Below, piece after piece: positions 40,873 through 48,910 of a stretch of DNA of 64,000 nt. A program made the position numbers and the translations under genes. The notes beneath the pieces are model-generated. The model had not been told where the DNA came from, ran no database searches, and was given only the letters and a program-made list of their open reading frames with translations. Source of the DNA: Nocardioides albertanoniae. Lineage in GTDB: Bacteria; Actinomycetota; Actinomycetes; Propionibacteriales; Nocardioidaceae. The stretch covers positions 2,868,501-2,932,500 of the forward strand of contig NZ_VFOV01000001.1 in NCBI RefSeq assembly GCF_006716315.1. Direction: 5' to 3'. How positions within the stretch are numbered: position 1 is the stretch's first letter; each line of letters starts with the position of its first letter.

Positions 40873-41424
40873 ATGTCTGATACCCCCGAGGACCCCTTCG
40901 AGCCCGATCCCGAGCCCTGGCATCCGCCTGAGGGCGACGCCGACGAACTCCCCACCGACCGCGCTGTTCTCGAGATCCCCGAACCCGTACGTCCCATCGA
41001 CTGGAACAGCCTCAGCGCCGATGAGGCGGAGGCGGAGTGGCGCGATCTCGACGAGTGGGTCGACTGGCTGCGTCGCACCTACGGGCTGCCGGCCACGATC
41101 GTCCCTCCCCTGTGGCACCGCCATGACGAGCTTGTGTGGGAGCTCTCCGCGCTCCAGACCCACTGGCGTGAGTGCTACGACCCGAACTCCTCAGGCTCCG
41201 CGCCGCTGCAGTGGCATCACGACTTCACCGAGGCCCGCGCGCGGCTGCGTGAGTGGGTCTCCACCTGCGGCACGCGCATCGACCGCGACCGGCCAACCCG
41301 CCAGACGCCCTGGCCCGGTGAGGCGGACGCGGGCACCAGCGCCGAGAACCCGATCTCCAACCGCCGCGCCGACTTCGAACAGTTTCTGGCCGAAGACGCG
41401 GCCGCTCGCAAGAGCACGAAGTGA
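40873..41424 (+). CDS. DUF4913 family protein
   Basis: 183 residues, 8 bases after the SSB-like gene. The centre has DLDEWVDWLRRTYGLPATIV and LPPLWHRHDELVWELSAL-type segments (WHRHDELVWEL) and HWRECYDP, the DUF4913 pattern found on actinobacterial plasmids and ICEs. Acidic N-terminus; the tail ends ARKSTK. Unknown function, perhaps with replication or transfer. Confidence 0.82.
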   Translation: MSDTPEDPFEPDPEPWHPPEGDADELPTDRAVLEIPEPVRPIDWNSLSADEAEAEWRDLDEWVDWLRRTYGLPATIVPPLWHRHDELVWELSALQTHWRECYDPNSSGSAPLQWHHDFTEARARLREWVSTCGTRIDRDRPTRQTPWPGEADAGTSAENPISNRRADFEQFLAEDAAARKSTK

Positions 41425-41557
41425 AACGTACGCCGCTCCATCACAGCCCACGCCCAGGACCGGCTTCTCCACAGGCCACCGGGTCGCGCTCCGTCAAGAG
41501 CGCACCGTCGCTCAGCCTGCACCTTCCTCAGCAACCACACCGCGAACGGAGACCGTC

Positions 41558-41884
41558 ATGCTGCTCGCACACGCCGTCACCCTTGCCGAAGCACGCTCCT
41601 ACCTCGCCGCGCTCGCCGACAACGCCCGCACCGTCGAGGGCTCCATCGCCTACGAACGCGTACTTCTCCAACTCGACCTAGTCCACGGCGACCAGTCCCC
41701 GGCACACGAAGAGATTCTCCCCGGTCTACTGGCCGCCAATCAGCTCTACGTCCTCGCGGTCAAGACCATCGAAGACCTCGTACGCCACGGAGTCGACGCC
41801 CTCCAGATCGAGCTCGTCCTCGCAGCTCTCCTCGAGGCCCGCGAGACCGACACCACGGTGAACGGCAGCACCGGGCGGTCGTGA
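41558..41884 (+). CDS. hypothetical helical protein of the element
   Basis: 108 residues from ATG 41558 (ACGGAGACC upstream). Predicted all-helical, acidic, Leu/Ala-rich; no recognised motif. It is followed by a one-base TGATG overlap with the next gene, so they are coupled. Present by position in the SSB-DUF4913 element module. Confidence 0.68.
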   Translation: MLLAHAVTLAEARSYLAALADNARTVEGSIAYERVLLQLDLVHGDQSPAHEEILPGLLAANQLYVLAVKTIEDLVRHGVDALQIELVLAALLEARETDTTVNGSTGRS

Positions 41885-43188
41885 TGTACGGCGAGAACGG
41901 CGGTGAACTCCGCAACGCACTCGTCACCTTGCTCGGCCAGTACCGAGTCAACTACCGCCTGCTCCTCGAGATCAGCCGAACGCACCCGCCACATGCCACC
42001 GCGTCCCGACAGATCGAGCTCACCAGGCAGATCCTCCGTTACCGGCGGACCATACTGACGTGGTGTCACCAAGCACTCGAGCAGGCCAACCCGAACCCGA
42101 AAGCCGAGCGCAGCCCGGAACTCTATGAGCCACCGGACTGGCTGTGCAGAGCACTGACCCGACTGCGGCACCGCAATCCTGGACCCCTGCCATCCTTGAG
42201 CGAGCTCGCCTCTCCTCAAGAGATCGGCATTCTCGAAAACTGGCGCCGAGCGGCCAAGGCCGCAGCCCTTGCCGAGCACGACCTCGACGGCGGCCTCGGC
42301 GGCGGAATCCTCACCCACCGCGAGTGGCTCACCCTCGTCGGCGACATCGCCGACATCACCAAAGCCCTGCACATCCTCGACCACCGCTACCGCAACCTCC
42401 CGGGCTGGGAGCGCCTCAAGGGCGTACGCGGCCTCGACCAGCACATCAACGACTGCGCCACCCACAGCCAGGCGCGCTACGGCATTCCCGACTACAACAT
42501 CGACTGGCGCGGGTGGCACCCACCACAGCCGGAGATATCCCCGGACGCCGACACGATCACCCATGTCCTCGCCGCCGAGCACCGCCTCCTCAGCTCCCTC
42601 ACGACCGTCCCCTCAATGGCCAACCTTCGCCACCTGCTCCACTCCCAGCGCGAGCTCTCCAACCTTGCCGCCCTCCGCGCCCGAGACATCGCACCCGAAC
42701 AGGCCGCCCAGTTCCGCAGACGCGAGCAGAACCTCGCCAAGGTCTCGAGAGCAGCCCGAGCCGCCGGAGGCCTGGCCGGCACCGGCGCCAGCGCCACTCA
42801 GCACAGCGCCGACGCCACACGTCTGCTCGTCACCATCCCCGTCGGCGCGATGATCGATGTCGACGCGCTCCGCAACCTCGACAAGCTCTTCCGCCACGTC
42901 GACAACGCCCTGCACCGGGCCATCGAGCACGGCTTCAACACCCGCATCTACCTCGTCCGCAACACCCTCCCCCGCATCGACCCCGCAGACGGCCTCCAGC
43001 CCCACCAGGCACGCCAGATCTTCGAGCCACTCCAGCGCGAAGGACGTACGCCCCTCATAGCCGTCGCACGTCGCTCCCTGCGCGCCGACCCAGTAAGGAT
43101 GGCGCCGCCAGGGTATGCCGCGATCTCCCGTGCTGACCTCCGCAGCGCAGTCAACCATCGACGCAGGACCGGCGGGGCAACCTTTTAG
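41884..43188 (+). CDS. hypothetical protein of the element
   Basis: 434 residues (ATG 41884; a GTG three bases earlier is equivalent). Mostly helical with Arg/Ala-rich segments and a basic C-terminus ending VNHRRRTGG; HLLHSQRELSNLAALRARD suggests long helices. No ATPase, nuclease or membrane motif seen. Coupled to the 108-residue protein; probably a DNA-related element protein, but I do not recognise it. Confidence 0.7.
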   Translation: MYGENGGELRNALVTLLGQYRVNYRLLLEISRTHPPHATASRQIELTRQILRYRRTILTWCHQALEQANPNPKAERSPELYEPPDWLCRALTRLRHRNPGPLPSLSELASPQEIGILENWRRAAKAAALAEHDLDGGLGGGILTHREWLTLVGDIADITKALHILDHRYRNLPGWERLKGVRGLDQHINDCATHSQARYGIPDYNIDWRGWHPPQPEISPDADTITHVLAAEHRLLSSLTTVPSMANLRHLLHSQRELSNLAALRARDIAPEQAAQFRRREQNLAKVSRAARAAGGLAGTGASATQHSADATRLLVTIPVGAMIDVDALRNLDKLFRHVDNALHRAIEHGFNTRIYLVRNTLPRIDPADGLQPHQARQIFEPLQREGRTPLIAVARRSLRADPVRMAPPGYAAISRADLRSAVNHRRRTGGATF

Positions 43189-43252
43189 CATCCGCCCGAT
43201 TGCTCCAGCTCGAGGGTCGATGGTCCCTCGTAGTTCCCACTTTCACCAACCG

Positions 43253-43387
43253 TCAATTGCTGGTCTGGTGCGCCGTGGCGGTCTCCTGCGCGGCGTCGTG
43301 CAGCCACCTGACGCGGTCAATGACCCAAACTTGACCATCGCGATAGCGATCGATTCCATCGAGATCCTCAGCCGAATCCGTGCTCAC
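43253..43387 (-). CDS. possible 44-codon small ORF
   Basis: GTG 43387 with GAGG upstream. The peptide includes LDGIDRYRDGQVWVIDRVRW, which looks like a real beta-strand segment. No known family. The surrounding gap (43189-43660, about 470 bases) otherwise shows no convincing gene; plus-strand frames have fragments such as EQRRERRSRQPKLLRPIRGD but no good start. Confidence 0.33.
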   Translation of the reverse strand: MSTDSAEDLDGIDRYRDGQVWVIDRVRWLHDAAQETATAHQTSN

Positions 43388-43660
43388 GCCGGCCTCAGTG
43401 CAGGAGTTCGCCGAGCAACGTCGCGAACGCCGATCACGCCAGCCCAAGCTCCTCCGGCCCATACGCGGCGATATGACGCGTGTCCGGGCGTGGGGTTTCG
43501 AGCGCTGTGGACGAGGCGGGACCGCAGTCTCGCCGTGCGTACTTCAACGAACAATGGCCGCACCCAGATTCGGCATCGCCGTGTACTGGGGGAACTATGC
43601 GACCACTTGGAGGTACATCAGCTGGAAGCGTTTGCTGGCTGACCGAGGTCCGATCGACGA

Positions 43661-44503
43661 CTACCCGGCTGAGGGTGCGGTCGCCGACTCCTCGTCGCCC
43701 AGATCATCAACAGGGTCGCGTTCTGCAATGTGGCGTTCCCAGTCGTCTAGAACGATCCGATACTTCCTCCGGAACGCAGCGCGCTCCCTCCGCCGCTCTT
43801 GCCATGAGTCTGCGAAGAGGTGTACGGCGAGGCTCAACGCGAAGTTGTACGCGTTGGCGTACTCCAGGTCGGTCTCAGCAGCATCCAGAAGCTTTGCTGT
43901 AAAGACCAAATGCTTTTGCCGCTTTCCCTGAGCGATGCTGAGTTGAAATAGGAGACTTCCCACCCGGCCTTGTGCGCGTCGAACGGCTTCCTGTGCATCA
44001 TCAACCCGTGCGTTGAGAGCTTGGGTGGCTGGTGAAGGTGACTTCATCTTCAGCTGGTTGACGAAGTCCATCACGTCCGTGTCACGCGCGCGACTGTCCA
44101 GACGCTTCTGCAGCGTGACGCGAGCATCTTGGCGCTCTTGGACAGCCGCGACAAAGTCGCCGAGCAGCCTCCGAATGCGCTCGTTAGATTCTCGCCGCGC
44201 GCGATCCAAGTGAACGAGCCATGCTGTGCTGAGCGCAACCAGAGCGCCCAGGAGGGTGAAAGCAGGGCCAGGATTAGCATGAAAGAAGTGAATGATGCCG
44301 TGAGCAAGGTCCTGGATCAGCTCCACAGCCCAGAACCAGGCATCGCCGAGCCGCTCCGTCACCCAGCGCCCCGCCTCACCGAGTTGATCCCACACGCTAC
44401 TGCCGGAGTCCTCCGTAGTCTCGGCCGTCGAAGCAGCCGAGGCAATAACTTGGGCCACCTGTAGCCAGGACGTCACGGCACTCCTAATGTCTGAAACGGG
44501 CAC
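43661..44503 (-). CDS. membrane-anchored coiled-coil protein, unknown
   Basis: 280 residues, GTG start at 44503 with weak ribosome site. A membrane helix about residues 75-95 (GPAFTLLGALVALSTAWLVH), then a long charged helical region (about 100-265) predicted to be coiled coil. No recognised enzymatic motif. It lies 50 bases downstream of the HigA/ImmA-like gene, in the same direction. Its GC content and codon use are slightly looser than neighbouring genes. In context it may be a membrane effector or partner of a defence locus; this is inference. Confidence 0.68.
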   Translation of the reverse strand: MPVSDIRSAVTSWLQVAQVIASAASTAETTEDSGSSVWDQLGEAGRWVTERLGDAWFWAVELIQDLAHGIIHFFHANPGPAFTLLGALVALSTAWLVHLDRARRESNERIRRLLGDFVAAVQERQDARVTLQKRLDSRARDTDVMDFVNQLKMKSPSPATQALNARVDDAQEAVRRAQGRVGSLLFQLSIAQGKRQKHLVFTAKLLDAAETDLEYANAYNFALSLAVHLFADSWQERRRERAAFRRKYRIVLDDWERHIAERDPVDDLGDEESATAPSAG

Positions 44504-44553
44504 AGCGACCCAGCTAAGAGAAACCTAACGGGCGCAGACGTATCCCGACGGAG

Positions 44554-45648
44554 TTAGTTCCAGGTCGGAAGGATGTCCGCGACCGAAGGTGCTCCCTTGA
44601 CCAGAGTGGTGCGCCAGTCGAGTTGGCCCTTCTTCTGCAGTTGGCCGATGAGGACGATGTACGCGATGCCGAGCTCGGCGGCCTTCTCCTCGGCCCACGG
44701 CCCGCTTATTCGTGCCGGGATGGACGGATACCCGTCGGGAAAGATCCAGTTGCGTCCGGAATCGTTCGCCTCCTTTTCCTGGGCCGACTCGTGCTTGTCG
44801 TCGAGGTTCTCGACGATAACCTGGTCGTTAGCGACGTGCCCGTGCAAGACATGCGCGATCTCGTGGAGCAGGGCGAACAGAACCTTGTCGAAGCGCTTGC
44901 CGCGCCCGGAGAGGCCGATGACTGGGTACTTGCCGACCCACATGGCGCATCCGTCGATCTTGGCGCCCGGGAGCGCTTCGACGTAGACCAGACGTACGCC
45001 CACATCAGCCAGCTGCTCGGGAAGCGTCGCGAAGTCCTCGGGGGTCTGGATCGTGCGAGGAAGAGCTGCGGCAAGCTCGGCAAGCCTGGCTGGCGAGTAC
45101 TTGTCGACCGGCGGCTTTCTGCGTGCTTCGCGACGCACGCAGAAAACCCAGGCCCGCTGCAGGAGCGTGATGGCCTCGCCTTGGTTGGCGCGCTTCGCGG
45201 CGATCTCGCAACGGGGTTCGTCGTCGAGCGACGTCAGCTCGTATAGGTCCTGCACCTGGGGTTCGAGGTCGTCCAAGGTCACGCCCTTCAGGAACCCACG
45301 CTTCTGCAGAAGTTGGATTGGGCCGAGCCGGTTGAGGCGGGCGCGCCGGCGGACCTCGTCGAGCTTGGCCTGGGTCTTGACGTTCCTCTCCTGCTTCGCC
45401 AGCAGGTACTGGTCCTGAAGCCTGAGCCAGTACTCCGGCGACTGGGAGAGGGCCGCGCCGATCTGTGCGGCGGACTCCCGGGTGATCTCCTTCTTTCCGG
45501 TCACGATCTCCGACACGAACTGCGTAGGGCGGCCGAGGACCGCAGCGAAGTCCACCTGGGACCAGCCACGGGCGGTGAGTTCAAGGTCGAGTAGTTCTCC
45601 AACGGGTGTTTGGTCGATAGGGAGCGGGTCGTGGGTTGTGTTGCTCAT
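44554..45648 (-). CDS. HigA-type antitoxin with ImmA/IrrE metallopeptidase domain
   Basis: 364 residues. N-terminal XRE/HigA helix-turn-helix: PVGELLDLELTARGWSQVDF and VGRPTQFVSEIVTGKKEI-like recognition region (about residues 15-75). C-terminal ImmA/IrrE domain with ALLHEIAHVLHGH, the HExxH zinc site (about residue 264). This HTH-protease fusion is common in HigBA-like and phage-immunity loci. It overlaps the toxin-like gene by 4 nt. It could repress its promoter and also degrade a partner. Confidence 0.85.
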   Translation of the reverse strand: MSNTTHDPLPIDQTPVGELLDLELTARGWSQVDFAAVLGRPTQFVSEIVTGKKEITRESAAQIGAALSQSPEYWLRLQDQYLLAKQERNVKTQAKLDEVRRRARLNRLGPIQLLQKRGFLKGVTLDDLEPQVQDLYELTSLDDEPRCEIAAKRANQGEAITLLQRAWVFCVRREARRKPPVDKYSPARLAELAAALPRTIQTPEDFATLPEQLADVGVRLVYVEALPGAKIDGCAMWVGKYPVIGLSGRGKRFDKVLFALLHEIAHVLHGHVANDQVIVENLDDKHESAQEKEANDSGRNWIFPDGYPSIPARISGPWAEEKAAELGIAYIVLIGQLQKKGQLDWRTTLVKGAPSVADILPTWN

Positions 45649-45971
45649 CGCGGGGTTTCCGTCTCTGGAGTCAAGAGCCCGACGACCACAACGCCGTGGC
45701 TGTTGGTGTTCTTGAACGTGAGGTCGATCGTGCGGCCCGAACTCAATGTCGCCTGTGCCCTTACGGGGTCACCTGAGTCGTGGGGCTCGATCCGCAGCAG
45801 GCGCATGTTCCGCATGTCGTCTTCGACGTGCGCGGCACGAGCGCACTGAACAAGCCGGTGGAACTCCCGAAGTTCCTGACCGCTCCAACCCGCCGGCCGG
45901 AACTCGGGATCGGTGGCGAGGCGACGCAACTCCTCATCCAGGTACTCCCGTTCCACGCGAATGTTCTCCAT
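45645..45971 (-). CDS. HigB/RelE-like toxin candidate
   Basis: 108 residues from ATG 45971 (a GTG three bases earlier also in frame). Charged N-terminus (MENIRVEREYLDEELRRLA), then LVQCARAAHVEDDMRNMRLLR, a helix-strand layout like HigB/RelE-family or related proteins upstream of HigA-ImmA. The match is by gene order more than motifs, so the name is tentative. Divergent from the ubiquitin-like operon. Confidence 0.58.
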   Translation of the reverse strand: MENIRVEREYLDEELRRLATDPEFRPAGWSGQELREFHRLVQCARAAHVEDDMRNMRLLRIEPHDSGDPVRAQATLSSGRTIDLTFKNTNSHGVVVVGLLTPETETPR

Positions 45972-46051
45972 CACCCATCGGCTGACGCCTGCACTGCCTT
46001 CGTTGTCTGGACGCTACCGGCCCCACCCGTGGAGCAATCTGCGACACGCCG

Positions 46052-46104
46052 ATGCTAACTCGCATCATGGTCATCACCCAAAGGGTGAAGATGTATATGC
46101 TAAT
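46052..46104. promoter_or_regulatory. repeats in the promoter shared by toxin-antitoxin and ubiquitin-like operons
   Basis: ATGCTAACT (46052-46060) and ATGCTAATC (46097-46105) are near-direct repeats. Between them is a perfect inverted repeat, TCACCC-AAA-GGGTGA (46074-46088). The AT-rich TATATGCTAAT likely includes a -10 for the plus-strand operon. Candidate sites for the XRE protein. Confidence 0.5.
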
Positions 46105-46152
46105 CTCATTCCAATGGTTCCCGCCCGGGGGCCCGTCGAGAGGAGGACTGCC

Positions 46153-46434
46153 ATGACGGCAGCGCCCCAGGAGAAGATCACGCAGAAGGACAAGCCGTTC
46201 GAGGTGGCCATCAACGGCACTGAGATGTCCCTTGACCACAACGTGCTGACCTACGAGGAGCTCGGTCAGCTCGCCCACCCCGGCCACGACCCCGAGGCCA
46301 AGTTCACCGTCACCTACCGCAATGCCGACCCGTCCCGCGGCGGCCAGCTCAACGGCACCCTGATCGCCGGCGAGAAGGTCACGGTCAAGAAGAAGGGCAC
46401 CACGTTCGATGTCCGGCTCACGACTCGTTCGTAG
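46153..46434 (+). CDS. multiubiquitin-domain (ubiquitin-like beta-grasp) protein, single domain
   Basis: 93 residues from ATG 46153 (AGGAGG upstream). The sequence fits the bacterial multiubiquitin domain: KPFEVAINGTEMSLDHNVLT, then LTYEELGQLAHPG, a strand EAKFTVTYRNADPSRG, and LNGTLIAGEKVTVKKKGTTF. Only one beta-grasp copy is present, whereas many homologues have several. The C-terminus is DVRLTTRS, with no Gly-Gly. It overlaps the E1-like gene by 26 nt, so the two are tightly coupled. By family knowledge such proteins are substrates or modifiers in ubiquitin-like conjugation cassettes. Confidence 0.84.
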   Translation: MTAAPQEKITQKDKPFEVAINGTEMSLDHNVLTYEELGQLAHPGHDPEAKFTVTYRNADPSRGGQLNGTLIAGEKVTVKKKGTTFDVRLTTRS

Positions 46435-47737
46435 CAGCCCCGACCTGGCCCGCCTGGTCCAGGACGGCTTCGCACTACGCATCGTCAACGGGTTCCTCGT
46501 CATCGGCGACATCCCGTACGTGGACGACGCCGGTCAGATTCAGTGGGGTCACTTTCTCTGCCCCCTGGACCTGGCCGGCACCACCACGGCGCCCCCGGCG
46601 ACGCACGTCATGTGCTTCGTCGGGGGCGTCCCCCGTGATCACAACGGCAATCCGATTAAGGACCTTGTTAACGACGGCGTTGAGAAGTGGTCGGCTGCGC
46701 CCGAGCTCACCGCGACCTGCGGGTTCTCCCAGAAGCCCGAAGGTGGCTACCGGGATTTCTACGAGAAGGTCACCTACTACACCGCCATGGTCATCAGCTC
46801 CGCCCAGGCGGTCGACCCTGACGTGCACCCGTACACATTCAAGCCGATTCAGACCGACGAGGACGACGGCGTCTTCATCTACGTTGACACGTTCTCCAGC
46901 CGAGCTGGCATCACCGAGCTCAACGACCGACTGGCCGTTGAGAAGGTCGTCATTGTCGGGCTCGGCGGCACCGGAGCGCACATCCTGGACGGGTTGGCCA
47001 AGGCGCCGGCGCTCACGCTCCACCTCTATGACGCCGACTTCTTTCACAGTCACAACGCCTTCCGTGCCCCCGGCGCAGCCACCCTCGAGCACCTTGAGGC
47101 CGGCCTGACGAAGGTCGACTACTACACCCAGGTGTATTCGGTGATGCGGCGCGGCATCGTCCCGCACGCGGTCAACGTCACCGCCGATAACGTTGTCGAA
47201 CTCCTCGACGCCAGCTTCGTGTTCCTCGCCCTCGATACAGGCCAAGACAAGGAGGTGATTGTCGAGACTCTCATTGAGAACGGCATCCCGTTCATCGACA
47301 CTGGCGTCGGCCTGAGCAAGCATGCGAACGGCGTTGCCGGGCAGATTCGGATCACCACCTCGACGCCCGGCCGCAGCGACCACATCGCCCGTGACGAGCT
47401 AATCTCGTACTTCGCGGGTCAGGACGCCGAGTACGACACCAACCTCCAGGTCGGCGAGATTAACGCGATCACGGCCAATCTCGCCATCATCCGGTACAAG
47501 AAGTGGCTGCGCTTCTACGCCGACGTCGAGGACGAGCGTCACACCGTGTTCGTCGTCAACTCTGGCGACCTTCACCATCGTTACGGCACCAGTGACAACG
47601 CCCATCCCGGCCGCGAAACTGGCCCGGTCGACGAGGGCCTGGATATGGACGGCGACCCTGATGGCCTGGTCGAGCACGTACGGAAGGTCGAGAGGGTGCA
47701 AGTCGAGGCCGAGGATTCGGGAGGGCAGGTTGCGTGA
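46409..47737 (+). CDS. E1/ThiF-like adenylating enzyme with N-terminal DUF6791-like domain
   Basis: 442 residues, ATG 46409 inside the preceding gene. Residues 1-175 form an N-terminal domain like those fused to E1s in multiubiquitin operons. The ThiF/E1 Rossmann fold follows: VVIVGLGGTGAHI with GLGGTG at 184-189, then LYDADFFHSHNAFRAPGA (Asp and Asn/Arg of the ATP site), and FLALDTGQDK, IDTGVGLS. All three Cys (51, 69, 104) are in the N-terminal domain; none follow residue 184, so the canonical E1 cysteine is missing. The C-tail ends EDSGGQVA. GTGA overlap with the next gene. Confidence 0.85.
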   Translation: MSGSRLVRSSPDLARLVQDGFALRIVNGFLVIGDIPYVDDAGQIQWGHFLCPLDLAGTTTAPPATHVMCFVGGVPRDHNGNPIKDLVNDGVEKWSAAPELTATCGFSQKPEGGYRDFYEKVTYYTAMVISSAQAVDPDVHPYTFKPIQTDEDDGVFIYVDTFSSRAGITELNDRLAVEKVVIVGLGGTGAHILDGLAKAPALTLHLYDADFFHSHNAFRAPGAATLEHLEAGLTKVDYYTQVYSVMRRGIVPHAVNVTADNVVELLDASFVFLALDTGQDKEVIVETLIENGIPFIDTGVGLSKHANGVAGQIRITTSTPGRSDHIARDELISYFAGQDAEYDTNLQVGEINAITANLAIIRYKKWLRFYADVEDERHTVFVVNSGDLHHRYGTSDNAHPGRETGPVDEGLDMDGDPDGLVEHVRKVERVQVEAEDSGGQVA

Positions 47738-48135
47738 AGGCGATGATCCTGAACACCGTGTTCACGACATCCATCCCGGCCGCGCCGGACCCGGAGACCC
47801 TCTACGTCTCGCTCGAGTACCGTACTGCCGTTCACCTCTGTGCCTGCGGATGCGGTACCAAGGTTGTCACGCCACTCGGACCGAACGACTGGGTGCTCTC
47901 GTTCGATGGCAGCGTCAGCCTCCGCCCATCGATCGGCAACGGCCAGCAGCCCTGTCGCTCGCACTACTACATCCGTCACGACCACATCGACTGGTTGCCC
48001 CGCATTTCTGCTCGCGCAACCGACGCGGCGCTCGCGCGAGACCGAGCTGCCCACGTTCCTGTCGTGGTCGCGCCGAAGGCGCGATGGCGCCGCCTCTGGG
48101 ACCTAGTACGAGGTATGAGCACCACAAGAGGGTGA
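47734..48135 (+). CDS. DUF6527-like Cys/His protein of the ubiquitin-like operon
   Basis: 133 residues, GTG 47734. A possible zinc site is built from CACGCG (Cys36, 38, 40) and CRSHYYIRHDH (Cys74, His77, His82, His84), in a beta-rich setting (TLYVSLEYRTAVHL, DWVLSFDGSVSLRPS). This pattern fits DUF6527, a recurrent third gene beside multiubiquitin and E1 genes; its role (E2/E3-like, protease or adaptor) is not known to me. The C-terminus is basic (APKARWRRLWDLVRG). Confidence 0.8.
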   Translation: MKAMILNTVFTTSIPAAPDPETLYVSLEYRTAVHLCACGCGTKVVTPLGPNDWVLSFDGSVSLRPSIGNGQQPCRSHYYIRHDHIDWLPRISARATDAALARDRAAHVPVVVAPKARWRRLWDLVRGMSTTRG

Positions 48136-48539
48136 ACAAACATGGGCAAGCCGATCAAAGGCTGCGCTGTCGAAGGCCGGGAAGCCGCTCTCGTCACCGT
48201 CGTCAAAGGGAGCGAAGTCCAAGGCCGGAAGCACCCTGGGCAAGGGCTGAGTGCCGCCCGGGCGTCCGACCGAGCCATGAGCCCGGGTGGATGCCCAGGC
48301 TCAGCGTTGGGACGCGCTCGCTTCATCCTGCTGGCCGGCGAATCAGACTCATGAACCAACTCCGAACGCGATGATTGGCCTAACTCGCCCGGCGTCCTTC
48401 TGGGCGAATCGACGCACAACGGCCAACGCCAACGGTCAACTCCCCCGGCGACGTGGTCGTACACGTCACGGCTCTCGGGCTGGAAAGCCCGTCACACCTC
48501 TAGATCGAGTGTCGTGTATCCACGGAGAGGAGTAGACCA
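48136..48539. other. gap between ubiquitin-like operon and excisionase
   Basis: About 400 bases. A 70-codon plus-strand frame starting at 48142 (AAGAGGG upstream) is low-complexity and unconvincing. A small hairpin CGGGCT-GGAA-AGCCCG lies at 48476-48491, followed by the excisionase ribosome site. In related elements a replication gene often precedes xis; none is recognisable here. Confidence 0.4.
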
Positions 48540-48815
48540 ATGCCGACCCGACCCGCTCGATCTGCGCCGACAACTTTCCCACCGCCGCTTCTCAACGTCG
48601 ACGAAGCAGCGGCGTACCTCAACGTGCCCCGGCGCTGGGTGGCGGACGCGGTACGTCAGCACCGGATTCGATACACGCGGATTGGGAAGCACGTGCGCTT
48701 TCGCATCGAGCACCTCGACGAGCTCGTTGCCGCTGGCGAACAACCCGTGACTGTGCCTAGCGAGGAAAGCGTCCTCACCCTCAGGCCCAAAGGGGCGAGC
48801 CGTTCGCGTCTTTGA
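48540..48815 (+). CDS. xis: excisionase-type helix-turn-helix protein
   Basis: 91 residues from ATG 48540 (GGAGAGGAG upstream). A MerR/excisionase-like winged helix: LLNVDEAAAYLNVPRRWVAD, VRQHRIRYTRIGKHVRFRIE, HLDELVAAG. Such proteins bend attachment-site DNA to direct the integrase towards excision. It converges with the integrase gene 95 bases away, the usual layout at the end of actinobacterial integrative elements. Confidence 0.86.
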   Translation: MPTRPARSAPTTFPPPLLNVDEAAAYLNVPRRWVADAVRQHRIRYTRIGKHVRFRIEHLDELVAAGEQPVTVPSEESVLTLRPKGASRSRL

Positions 48816-48910
48816 CCTTCAGGACTGTCCTGATGGTCGGTTGGCGAGGCGAGACGATGCCACGCCAACCGACCAGGCAGCGCAAGACCGATGCCCAACG
48901 ATCCGGTTGC

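Noticed and set aside
43380..43931. 183-codon plus-strand frame in the gap before the coiled-coil gene
   Set aside because: Second half is antisense to the coiled-coil gene, and the first half has no clear start; at most a remnant.
48142..48354. 70-codon ORF after the ubiquitin-like operon
   Set aside because: Has a modest ribosome site but low-complexity Gly/Arg/Ala composition and no recognisable motif.
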